13,073 nt of DNA from Candidatus Delongbacteria bacterium (lineage in GTDB: Bacteria > Delongbacteria > UBA4055): assembly GCA_016938535.1 (NCBI GenBank), contig JAFGUL010000236.1:1-13073 (forward strand). The letters run 5' to 3'. Of the stretch, positions 7,067-13,073 are shown piece by piece; positions within the stretch are counted from its first letter, which is position 1; the number at the start of each line of letters is the position of its first letter. The position numbers and the translations under genes were made by a program. Under the pieces are notes generated by a model. It was given only the letters and a program-made list of their open reading frames with translations. It was not told where the DNA came from and did not search any database.

Positions 7067-8476
7067 TCACTTTCTTTTCACGATCCTGAATCCGACAAAT
7101 GAATAATTATGTGCAGGTTCAAACATATTCCTGAAATTAACCTCGCAGTTCTTTTCACTGCTTAACCAGCTGCCGCCTCGTGCCACTCTCAAGCGTCCGT
7201 TCTCGGGACCCGAAGGATCTGATTCGCTGCTGTCGGGGTATAGTCCGTACCAGTCCCAGCACCATTCGTAAACATTTCCGCTCATATCATATATACCGAG
7301 CCCGTTAGGTGCGGTACACCCTACATTCACAGGTCCGTCACAGAGACATCTTCCGGAGACACCGGATTTACTGACTGAACTTTGTTTTCCGCCTTTTGCG
7401 GCATATTCCCATTCGGCTTCTGTAGGCAGCCTGTACCCGTTCGCATTGAAATTGCATGTGATATCATCGTCACTTATCCTGTAACACTGCTGCAGTCCTT
7501 CTATCTCACTGAGCCTGTTGCAGAATTCTACCGCCTGAATCCACGAAACATTCTCCACAGGTAGGCTGTCGCCGGAAAAACAGCAGCCGTTGCTGTCCAT
7601 AACGAAATCCCATTCGGCCTGGGTTACCTCGTATCTGCCTATGGAATAATCGTTTACATGCACGTTTCTCACAGGACTTCCGTCAAATGACCCGTTATTT
7701 CCCATCCTGAAACTTCCGCCTTTTACATGAACATACTGACCGCCTATTTCAGCTCCCCGCTCAAGGCTTACCTTTCTGTTCAGTGCTTTCCCCGCCTGAA
7801 CCTCAACAATGCCTGTCTCCGTTTTATATCCTTTTGTAAAAACTTTATAATTATAGATCCCTTCAGGAAGTTTTTGAAATGATTTTGAACCGGACGAACA
7901 GTATTTTTCCACTCCTTCCTCCCATAGCTCGATACACGCAGAGGCCGGTTCCACATTGAAACTTATCATACCTGTCGGGATTTCGGGATACATCATGAAT
8001 AACCTGTTACCTTTTTCAGTAAGCACGGCATTTTTAATGAAAGGTTTTGCTCCATCCATCTCTATCCGGATCTCCACTTCCTGAGGAGGAATCTTTAGAA
8101 GAGTTCTGTTCTTAACCTGCTCACCGTTTACGAAGATCGAAGCTTTGTTAAATGTCTCTACGGTAAGACTTGCTCTCAGATCTTCCAAAACATAATTGAC
8201 TTCAGTTCCGGGCGGTCTAACGACTAATACTTCATCTATACTTTTATGATTTTCGCATTCGATCTCAACTCTGTATCTTCCCGCAGAACAAATAAATTCC
8301 AACGGTGTAAGTCCCATATCTTCGTAATCAAAATATACTCTCAGGCTTTCAGGATCAGAACTTATCCTGACTTTAATATCATTAAAATCCGGAACCCCGT
8401 CCGTTATTAAAGGTTCCTGAACCTCTGCGGCAAAAAGTACAGCCGCAACTATGAACTGAAATAACAATATTTTCAC
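7067..8476 (-). CDS. Secreted PEGA-repeat / SUMF1-like (formylglycine-generating-enzyme fold) protein
   Basis: This gene encodes 469 residues from a GTG start, preceded by GGAAAAG. The first ~17 residues are a signal peptide (hydrophobic, ending LFAA), so it is exported. Residues ~33-97, ~102-165 and ~168-238 look like three PEGA-type beta repeats. Residues ~247-469 are a SUMF1/FGE-sulfatase domain: VKGGSFRMGN, YEVTQAEWDFVM, PVENVSW, AVEFCNRLS, GYRLPTEAEWEYAA, MSGNVYEWCWDWY, VARGGSW and VGFRIVKR. Of the two active-site cysteines of true FGE (GGSYMCxxxxC), the first is Ser439 and the second is Cys444, so it is probably not a sulfatase-maturing enzyme. This family is often structural or substrate-binding in bacteria. 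The SUMF1 part holds ten cysteines (298, 299, 319, 331, 341, 377, 379, 387, 406, 444), suggesting disulfides. It is upstream of polA on the same strand and divergent from ruvX. Confidence 0.9.
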   Translation of the reverse strand: MKILLFQFIVAAVLFAAEVQEPLITDGVPDFNDIKVRISSDPESLRVYFDYEDMGLTPLEFICSAGRYRVEIECENHKSIDEVLVVRPPGTEVNYVLEDLRASLTVETFNKASIFVNGEQVKNRTLLKIPPQEVEIRIEMDGAKPFIKNAVLTEKGNRLFMMYPEIPTGMISFNVEPASACIELWEEGVEKYCSSGSKSFQKLPEGIYNYKVFTKGYKTETGIVEVQAGKALNRKVSLERGAEIGGQYVHVKGGSFRMGNNGSFDGSPVRNVHVNDYSIGRYEVTQAEWDFVMDSNGCCFSGDSLPVENVSWIQAVEFCNRLSEIEGLQQCYRISDDDITCNFNANGYRLPTEAEWEYAAKGGKQSSVSKSGVSGRCLCDGPVNVGCTAPNGLGIYDMSGNVYEWCWDWYGLYPDSSESDPSGPENGRLRVARGGSWLSSEKNCEVNFRNMFEPAHNYSFVGFRIVKRK

Positions 8477-8511
8477 TTTTCTTTTCCGGATAAAAATCTT
8501 TACTTACCCTT

Positions 8512-8540
8512 AATATAACACAAAAATGCTTTTAATCCAA
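8512..8540 (-). promoter_or_regulatory. Candidate promoter for the PEGA-SUMF1 gene
   Basis: On the minus strand TTGGAT (8540-8535) is followed after 17 bases by TATATT (8517-8512), a 5 of 6 match to the -10 consensus. It gives a leader of about 30 bases to the GTG at 8476. The -35 is weak (3 of 6). The 109-base divergent gap must contain a promoter for each strand, which supports a call here. Confidence 0.4.
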
Positions 8541-8558
8541 GAAAAAAAAGCCTATATT
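8531..8558 (+). promoter_or_regulatory. Candidate promoter for the ruvX operon
   Basis: TTTAAT (8531-8536) is followed after 16 bases by TATATT (8553-8558), a good -10 with a poor -35. It would leave about 20 bases of leader to the TTG start at 8586. Its -35 overlaps that of the opposite-strand candidate, so the two polymerases could compete. This is a weak call from motif shape only. Confidence 0.28.
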
Positions 8559-8575
8559 TAAACTGTTAAAATCAC

Positions 8576-8579
8576 GGAG
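8576..8579 (+). promoter_or_regulatory. Ribosome binding site supporting the TTG start of ruvX
   Basis: GGAG ends six bases before the TTG at 8586. It supports this non-ATG start, which is also where the conserved YqgF N-terminus (YLAIDFG) begins. Confidence 0.6.
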
Positions 8580-8585
8580 AAAGTT

Positions 8586-8996
8586 TTGGGAAGATATTTA
8601 GCTATAGATTTTGGAGATGTAAGGATCGGCATCGCACTCACCGATCCATTAAAGATCATATCATCGGCTTACAAAACACTTAAAAATACAGGTCTTGAAA
8701 ATGTGCTTGCTGAATTGAAGGGGATTATTGAAAAAGAAGAGATCGAACTCATAATTCTCGGGCACCCGCTGGGTCTTGACGGAAATAAGACAAGAAAAAC
8801 GCTTCAGGTGGAGCAGTTCTCTGAAAAACTTAAAGAACTCGGCATTCCGGTAATACTCTATGATGAGAGTTTTTCGACTGTAAGAGCGCACAGAATCATT
8901 CACGATATGGGGAAAAAGACAGGCAATAACAAGGAAATGATAGACATGCTTGCGGCTCAGGTCATACTTGAAGATTATATGAGGTCAGTGCAATGA
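8586..8996 (+). CDS. ruvX: YqgF/RuvX family nuclease (putative Holliday junction resolvase / pre-16S rRNA nuclease)
   Basis: This gene encodes 136 residues, typical of the family, with an RNase H-like fold acting in the cytoplasm. Family members are linked to 5'-end maturation of 16S rRNA and to Holliday-junction resolution. Visible motifs are AIDFGDVRIGIALTDP with Asp8, ILGHPLGLDG, the DE-xxST block YDESFST (Asp93, Glu94; the usual DERxST Arg is Ser here), and MIDMLAAQVIL with Asp120. It starts with TTG. Its TGA stop (8994-8996) overlaps the ATG of the glycosyltransferase as ATGA, so the two are probably translationally coupled. It is the first gene of a four-gene overlapping operon. Confidence 0.95.
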   Translation: MGRYLAIDFGDVRIGIALTDPLKIISSAYKTLKNTGLENVLAELKGIIEKEEIELIILGHPLGLDGNKTRKTLQVEQFSEKLKELGIPVILYDESFSTVRAHRIIHDMGKKTGNNKEMIDMLAAQVILEDYMRSVQ

Positions 8997-10024
8997 AGGA
9001 TTTTTTTTCACAGTTCATGGCTCCTTCCGAAATGAAAAGACCGGACAGTTCATCAAAGTTCGCTTTTGTGACTTTTATTATGATGAACGATTCCTATCTC
9101 GCTTCTACACTTTTGCTAGCATACGGTTTGAAGAAGCAGAATTCTCAGGCTGACACTGTTTGCATGGTGACTGAAGAAATTGATGAAGAGACAATAGCTC
9201 CATTAAAGCTGATCTATGATCATGTTGTCCGCGTGAAAAGGATATTTGTGCCGCACAAAGAACGAAAAGGCAGAGAGGACAGACCGCTCTGGTTTACCAG
9301 ACTGAATTCTCTTCTACTCGGTCCTGACGGGAACTACGGACTCAATTACGAAAAAGTGTGCATCCTTGATGCGGATGTTTATCCCGTCAGGCACTTTGAC
9401 GCGCTTTTTGCAGTTCCGACTCCCGCAGGTATGCTGAACGAAAAGAAATCGAACTGTCTCGAATGGGATGAAAGTGGAAAATATGTTTATCCCGATTCGA
9501 TAGAAAAGGAAGGAAAGTGGAACTGGCACAAGCGCTATGAACCTGTTGCGCCCCACGGCGCGCCGATCCCGAAAGAGATTACGGACAGACCGCTGCATGA
9601 CCATTCCAATCTCGGTCTTAACGGGTCGATCTATGTTTTCGACACCGACGCTAAGGAACTTGAAAATATTGTGGAAGATGTCGAAAAGCCTGAGATCAAA
9701 GACCTGGTCGGCGATAAGTTCAAGTGGCCTGATATGCAGTACTTTACGGTGCGCTGGTCGGGACAGTGGCACAGCATTGACATAAAATTCTCCTCTTTTA
9801 ACGGCTATCCGGCTATAAAATATCTGTGCGGTTGCCATTATTCAGGATTCAAGCCGTGGTATTTTAAGCAAAAAGGTCTGAAAAATTATATGGAGCATGA
9901 GGATTTTATTTTCTGGTATAAAAACTATCTGGCGATGCTTGAAGAGTATCCTGACATGAACAAATTCAAGCGACTTTCAAATATAAGAAAGAATATTTTA
10001 AAACTTGGCCTGGAGCTGAAATGA
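8993..10024 (+). CDS. Glycogenin-like GT8 glycosyltransferase
   Basis: This gene encodes 343 residues with no signal peptide or membrane span, so it is probably cytoplasmic or peripherally membrane-bound. The first ~20 residues are variable. Then a GT-A fold begins: FAFVTFIMMNDSYLASTLLL, VVRVKRIFVP, and the metal and sugar-nucleotide binding DxD at ILDADVYPV (Asp126, Asp128) followed by FDALF. Further family features are LGLNGSIYVFD and CHYSGFKPWYF near the end, equivalent to the HxxGxxKPW of glycogenins. It would transfer a sugar from a UDP- or other nucleotide-sugar donor, but the acceptor cannot be read from the sequence. Both ends overlap neighbours by ATGA (8993 and 10021). With the following epimerase it suggests synthesis of a glycan or glycosylated molecule. 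Self-glucosylation is not implied. Confidence 0.88.
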   Translation: MKDFFSQFMAPSEMKRPDSSSKFAFVTFIMMNDSYLASTLLLAYGLKKQNSQADTVCMVTEEIDEETIAPLKLIYDHVVRVKRIFVPHKERKGREDRPLWFTRLNSLLLGPDGNYGLNYEKVCILDADVYPVRHFDALFAVPTPAGMLNEKKSNCLEWDESGKYVYPDSIEKEGKWNWHKRYEPVAPHGAPIPKEITDRPLHDHSNLGLNGSIYVFDTDAKELENIVEDVEKPEIKDLVGDKFKWPDMQYFTVRWSGQWHSIDIKFSSFNGYPAIKYLCGCHYSGFKPWYFKQKGLKNYMEHEDFIFWYKNYLAMLEEYPDMNKFKRLSNIRKNILKLGLELK

Positions 10025-11037
10025 CACATAAACCAAAAATTTTCATAAGCGGTGTCGCGGGATTTCTCGGAAGCCACCTTGCAGAAAGATTCATAGCTGA
10101 CGGCTACAAAGTCGCGGGATGCGATAATCTCATTGGAGGTTATCTTGACAATGTAGCCCCCGAAGTTGAATTTTACCAGTATGACCTGAATTTCCACAAC
10201 TCGATAGTCAAGATAACTAAAGACTGTGATATAATATTCCACTGCGCGGCTACAGCTTATGAAGGTCTGAGCGTGTTCAGTCCGTTCTTCATAACAAAGA
10301 ACATCGTTCAGTCATCTGTCTCTCTAATAACGGCAGCCATCTCAAATAAGGCCAGACGCTTTGTAATGTGCTCATCCATGGCCAGATACGGAACTCAGGA
10401 CACTGTTCCTTTCACCGAAGATATGATCCCCAGACCTCAGGATCCATACGGGATAGGCAAATACAGCTCTGAAATGTACCTGAGGAATCTGTGCGAAACA
10501 CACGGCATGGAGTATGTAATAGCCGTTCCTCACAATATAATCGGCCCGAGACAGAAATACGACGACCCTTACAGGAATGTCGCAAGCATAATGATAAACA
10601 TGATACTTCAGGGCAGGCAGCCGATAATTTATGGAGACGGAGAGCAGAAACGGTGCTTTTCCTTCATTCAGGATGATATCGATATACTCTTCAGGCTCGC
10701 TTTTGAAAAAGAAGCCGCAGGTGAAATTATCAATATCGGACCGGATGACGAGTTCGTAACAATAAACCAGCTTGCAGGACACATTGCGGAGATCTGCGGT
10801 TTCATGCTCGATCCTGTTTACGAAAAAGCGAGACCACAGGAAGTTGAGCTTGCCAACTGCTCAGCCGCTAAAGCGAGAAGAATGTTCGGATACAAACCGA
10901 AGATACGCCTGAAAGACGGCCTTAAAACAATGGTCGATTACATTAAAACAAGAGGTGTAAAGCCGTTCAAATACCATATAGACCTTGAAATAATAAACAA
11001 TAAGACACCGGATACATGGAAAAACCGGAAATTTTAA
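10021..11037 (+). CDS. NAD-dependent sugar-nucleotide epimerase/dehydratase (extended SDR)
   Basis: This gene encodes 338 residues with an N-terminal Rossmann fold. GVAGFLG (residues 11-17) is the NAD-binding GxxGxxG, followed by Asp at the end of beta-2 (GCDNL). The catalytic set is CSSMARYG (Ser118-Ser119), Tyr143 and Lys147 in PYGIGK. The substrate-side motifs HNIIGPRQ, RNVASIMI, GDGEQKRCFSFI and GEIINIGPDDE are typical of the GalE-like family acting on UDP- or other nucleotide-activated sugars. The exact sugar (4-epimerisation or dehydration) cannot be decided from sequence. The ATG overlaps the glycosyltransferase stop as ATGA. The 3' end overlaps the pseudouridine synthase by 22 bases. 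It is probably the donor-supplying partner of the GT8 enzyme. Confidence 0.93.
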   Translation: MTHKPKIFISGVAGFLGSHLAERFIADGYKVAGCDNLIGGYLDNVAPEVEFYQYDLNFHNSIVKITKDCDIIFHCAATAYEGLSVFSPFFITKNIVQSSVSLITAAISNKARRFVMCSSMARYGTQDTVPFTEDMIPRPQDPYGIGKYSSEMYLRNLCETHGMEYVIAVPHNIIGPRQKYDDPYRNVASIMINMILQGRQPIIYGDGEQKRCFSFIQDDIDILFRLAFEKEAAGEIINIGPDDEFVTINQLAGHIAEICGFMLDPVYEKARPQEVELANCSAAKARRMFGYKPKIRLKDGLKTMVDYIKTRGVKPFKYHIDLEIINNKTPDTWKNRKF

Positions 11038-11666
11038 TACAGACCGAACGGGAAGCGGTCGTTTATAAACCGGCCGGAATAGCAACTCAGCTTTCTGACG
11101 ATGTTAAGGGTTCGTCACTGGAATCTATACTTAAAGCAGAACTTGGGAAACAAGAAATATTCTTTCCGCACAGGCTGGACAGGGTGACACGGGGGCTTCT
11201 GATAGTGGCTTTCGATAAAGAAACAGCCTCATACTATGGAGAACAGATAAAAAACGGAAGGATCGAAAAATATTACATTTGTGAAGCTGAGAATACAGGA
11301 TCGATAGATATCACAAGTCTTGTCGGAACTCATAAAAGATTTATAAAGACTGAAAATGGAAGGAGCAGAATAGTAAAAAGCGGAGGCAAGCCGTCATTTC
11401 TTGAAATAATCTCGATAGATCCTGTTCATGAAAGCAAAGAAAGGTACAGAGTTTTTATCAGACTTCTGACAGGCCGCACACATCAGATCAGGGTCATGCT
11501 TGCCGACATGGGAATACCGCTCTGCGGTGACAGAATGTATAATCCCGATCCAAAGTACAAAGATTTCTATCTTGAGGCTGCGGTATTAAGATTCAACGAT
11601 TCTGACGGAAAGGAAAGACTGATAAAATCAGAATACATTAATCCTTTGACTTTGGACTTAATTTGA
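11016..11666 (+). CDS. RluA-family RNA pseudouridine synthase
   Basis: This gene encodes 216 residues, a compact RluA-type enzyme without an S4 domain, isomerising uridine to pseudouridine in rRNA or tRNA. Motif I is HRLDRVTRGLLIVAF with catalytic Asp55 (the common TSG is TRG). Other motifs are KPAGIATQ, EKYYICEAE, LLTGRTHQIRVML and GIPLCGDRMY. The position modified cannot be assigned, because the family has several paralogues (RluA, RluC, RluD, TruC, RsuA-like). The ATG lies inside the epimerase gene with a 22-base overlap and only weak purine-rich sequence before it, which suggests coupled translation. It ends the run of four overlapping genes. Confidence 0.93.
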   Translation: MEKPEILIQTEREAVVYKPAGIATQLSDDVKGSSLESILKAELGKQEIFFPHRLDRVTRGLLIVAFDKETASYYGEQIKNGRIEKYYICEAENTGSIDITSLVGTHKRFIKTENGRSRIVKSGGKPSFLEIISIDPVHESKERYRVFIRLLTGRTHQIRVMLADMGIPLCGDRMYNPDPKYKDFYLEAAVLRFNDSDGKERLIKSEYINPLTLDLI

Positions 11667-11674
11667 CTTAATTT
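11655..11674 (+). repeat. Perfect 10-base tandem repeat across the pseudouridine synthase stop codon
   Basis: GACTTAATTT occurs twice head to tail (11655-11664, 11665-11674), with the TGA stop (11664-11666) at the junction. It is probably a small local duplication. No hairpin or terminator function is apparent. Confidence 0.75.
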
Positions 11675-11692
11675 TTAACAAATTTTAAAAAC

Positions 11693-11697
11693 GGAGG
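11693..11697 (+). promoter_or_regulatory. Strong ribosome binding site for the TTG-started TlpA lipoprotein
   Basis: GGAGG lies eight bases before the TTG at 11706. It is the strongest Shine-Dalgarno match in the window and supports the non-ATG start, which alone gives a lysine-rich n-region to the lipoprotein signal. The gap after the previous stop is 39 bases and shows no terminator, so it may still belong to the ruvX transcript. Confidence 0.7.
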
Positions 11698-11705
11698 TAA
11701 TAACT

Positions 11706-13073
11706 TTGAAAAAAACATCTCTTAAATTGTTCGTTATGATGATCATTCTGACACTTTTTTCGTGCGGAAAATCACCTAAGGACTATTCGATGCAGGCATT
11801 CGAAGCCGGAATGCAGACCGAAAAAGAAAGTCCTGAGAAAGCTTATGAGTTCTTTCTTGATTTCTACAAAAACTCGGATGATATTGATGTTTTGAGAATA
11901 TCGACATCTAACATGCTTCAGATCGACAGGGAAAAAACTGTCAGCGTTCTGAAAGAAAGAGCGGAAAAGAATCCTGAAGACAAAGTCTCTCTTTATCTTT
12001 ATGCCCGTATGACAGACGACAAGGAGGAAATAATTACTCTCTCCAGAAAGATAATTGAGCTGGATCCCGAATGGGAATACGGATACAGGATCATGACTGT
12101 GACCTATATGCAGAACTTATTCTTCAGAGAAAATGAAACTGCTGATCAGCTTAAAGAGTTGTTTGCTGACGATGAAAAGCATTTTGAGAAATTCAAAGAT
12201 TTTAAAACTTCAGATGGTGTTAACACTCTCGTTTACTACAAATATCTGCTTTACAAAAATGATCCCCGAGTTAAGGATTTCGCGCTATCTGGCTTTGAAA
12301 ACAAGGAGAAATGGGCAACTGAAGATGTAGTTGCTGAAGCTTATACTTTTGCAGGAGATTACGATAAAGCTGCAGAGCATTTCAAGAACAGTTTGAAGAA
12401 TAATTATTCTGACATGTCGGAAAAAGAGCTTTTAAAGAATTCTGCCTTAAGCGTATTTTTTAAACTTCAGCAATTTGAGAAATTTAACGAAGCGCATGAA
12501 TTCATAATAACTCAGTCCGGTGAACTTGAAGAAAAGGACAGATTCGCATACTCCGGAATGCTCTATGCAAAACAAAACGAGGCAAAAAAAGCTTTATCTA
12601 ACATAAAGAAAGCTGCCGCAATGGGCTTTGACGAATATTTCGCTTTTGACAATGATCCTGTTTACGATGAATTGAAGAAAGATAAAGAATGGCCGGAGAT
12701 CGAAAGAGTGATGAAAGCTAACTACGATGCAAACTCGGGTGAGAGAAAAGATGCTGCGATTGCATCGAAATTTTCTAAACCTGCACCGGAAACAACATTT
12801 ACCGATACTGATATGAACGAAATAACACTTGAAAGCATGAAAGGTAATATCGTAATACTCGATTTCTGGGCAACCTGGTGCGGTCCCTGCAGGATGGCAA
12901 TGCCTGTACTAAGCGAATTTGCAGCGAAGGAAATTGAAGGAGTAAAAATATTCTCCGTAAATGTATGGGAACAGGATCCCGAAGCCGCGAAAGAGTTTTT
13001 TGAGAAGAACGAATATAAAATGACACTTGTTTACGGAGAGAAAGATTCAAGCGATAAATTCGGATTTAACGGG
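11706..13073 (+). CDS. Lipoprotein with helical (TPR-like) region and TlpA-like thioredoxin domain (C-terminus cut by window edge)
   Basis: The frame is open for 456 codons from TTG at 11706 to the window end. The N-terminus is a clear lipoprotein signal: MKKTSLK, a hydrophobic stretch, then LFSC with Cys20 as lipidation site. Residues ~25-345 are helix-rich with TPR-like segments (for example AYTFAGDYDKAAEHF and the Met-Leu-Tyr-Ala-Lys stretch near 280) and many Glu/Lys. From ~355 a TlpA/ResA-type thioredoxin fold starts: NIVILDFWATWCGPCRMAMPVL with the CxxC at Cys392 and Cys395. The window stops at FGFNG, about where the cis-Pro loop of this family follows. It is probably a periplasm-facing, membrane-anchored thiol-disulfide reductase or oxidant whose helical part binds a partner. 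The redox partner and direction are unknown. Confidence 0.88.
   Translation, partial: MKKTSLKLFVMMIILTLFSCGKSPKDYSMQAFEAGMQTEKESPEKAYEFFLDFYKNSDDIDVLRISTSNMLQIDREKTVSVLKERAEKNPEDKVSLYLYARMTDDKEEIITLSRKIIELDPEWEYGYRIMTVTYMQNLFFRENETADQLKELFADDEKHFEKFKDFKTSDGVNTLVYYKYLLYKNDPRVKDFALSGFENKEKWATEDVVAEAYTFAGDYDKAAEHFKNSLKNNYSDMSEKELLKNSALSVFFKLQQFEKFNEAHEFIITQSGELEEKDRFAYSGMLYAKQNEAKKALSNIKKAAAMGFDEYFAFDNDPVYDELKKDKEWPEIERVMKANYDANSGERKDAAIASKFSKPAPETTFTDTDMNEITLESMKGNIVILDFWATWCGPCRMAMPVLSEFAAKEIEGVKIFSVNVWEQDPEAAKEFFEKNEYKMTLVYGEKDSSDKFGFNG

Noticed and set aside
7067..8476. Calling the SUMF1 protein a formylglycine-generating enzyme
   Set aside because: The first active-site cysteine is Ser439, and no sulfatase is encoded in the window.
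9314..9838. A 174-codon open frame on the minus strand inside the glycosyltransferase gene
   Set aside because: It lies fully antisense to a gene with clear GT8 motifs, and its translation has no recognisable domain. It is a shadow frame.
10372..10782. A 136-codon open frame on the minus strand inside the epimerase gene
   Set aside because: It is antisense to a well-supported SDR gene and its translation looks random and Cys/Tyr-rich.
1..13073. tRNA, rRNA, CRISPR arrays, phage genes or a toxin-antitoxin pair
   Set aside because: No repeat-spacer pattern, no cloverleaf-like sequence and no small paired genes were seen. All gaps are under 150 bases.

Overview
The window (13,073 bp) comes from a bacterial chromosome. 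It mixes housekeeping genes (polA, ruvX, an RluA-family pseudouridine synthase) with envelope and secreted proteins. No rRNA, tRNA, CRISPR array or intact insertion sequence is visible. Two lipoprotein signal peptides, a PEGA/SUMF1 secreted protein, and ZU5-like and DUF2135-like domains suggest an environmental lineage, perhaps in the FCB group or a related candidate phylum such as Delongbacteria or Cloacimonadota. That placement is a guess from gene content, not a phylogenetic result.

Layout. Minus strand, right to left from 8476: a GTG-started secreted PEGA-SUMF1 protein (8476-7067); polA (6982-4292, with a proofreading site that looks dead); a 716-residue HTH plus TPR protein whose residues ~70-215 look like a degenerate IS481-type integrase core (4147-1997); and a lipoprotein with a ZU5-like domain, a papain-like Cys/His/Asp-Asn domain and a DUF2135-like domain, cut by the left edge (1857-1). 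Plus strand from 8586: ruvX, a glycogenin-like GT8 glycosyltransferase, an NAD-dependent sugar epimerase and an RluA-type pseudouridine synthase. These four are joined by ATGA or 22-base overlaps and look like one translationally coupled operon. After 39 bases follows a TTG-started lipoprotein with helical repeats and a TlpA-like thioredoxin domain, cut by the right edge. The two strands diverge at 8477-8585, which must hold both promoters.

How the genes work together. The GT8 enzyme and the epimerase fit one job, making a nucleotide sugar and transferring it. Their coupling to ruvX and the pseudouridine synthase looks like co-transcription rather than shared biochemistry. The left third (1-4290) is more AT-rich by eye and holds the two least familiar proteins. 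It is the accessory-like part of the window and the best place to look for something undescribed: an apparently domesticated, catalytically dead transposase domain fused to TPRs, next to a multidomain putative cysteine-peptidase lipoprotein.

The longest gene-free stretches are 4148-4291, 1858-1996 and 8477-8585. Each holds only candidate promoters and ribosome binding sites. No convincing hairpin-plus-T-tract terminator was found anywhere.
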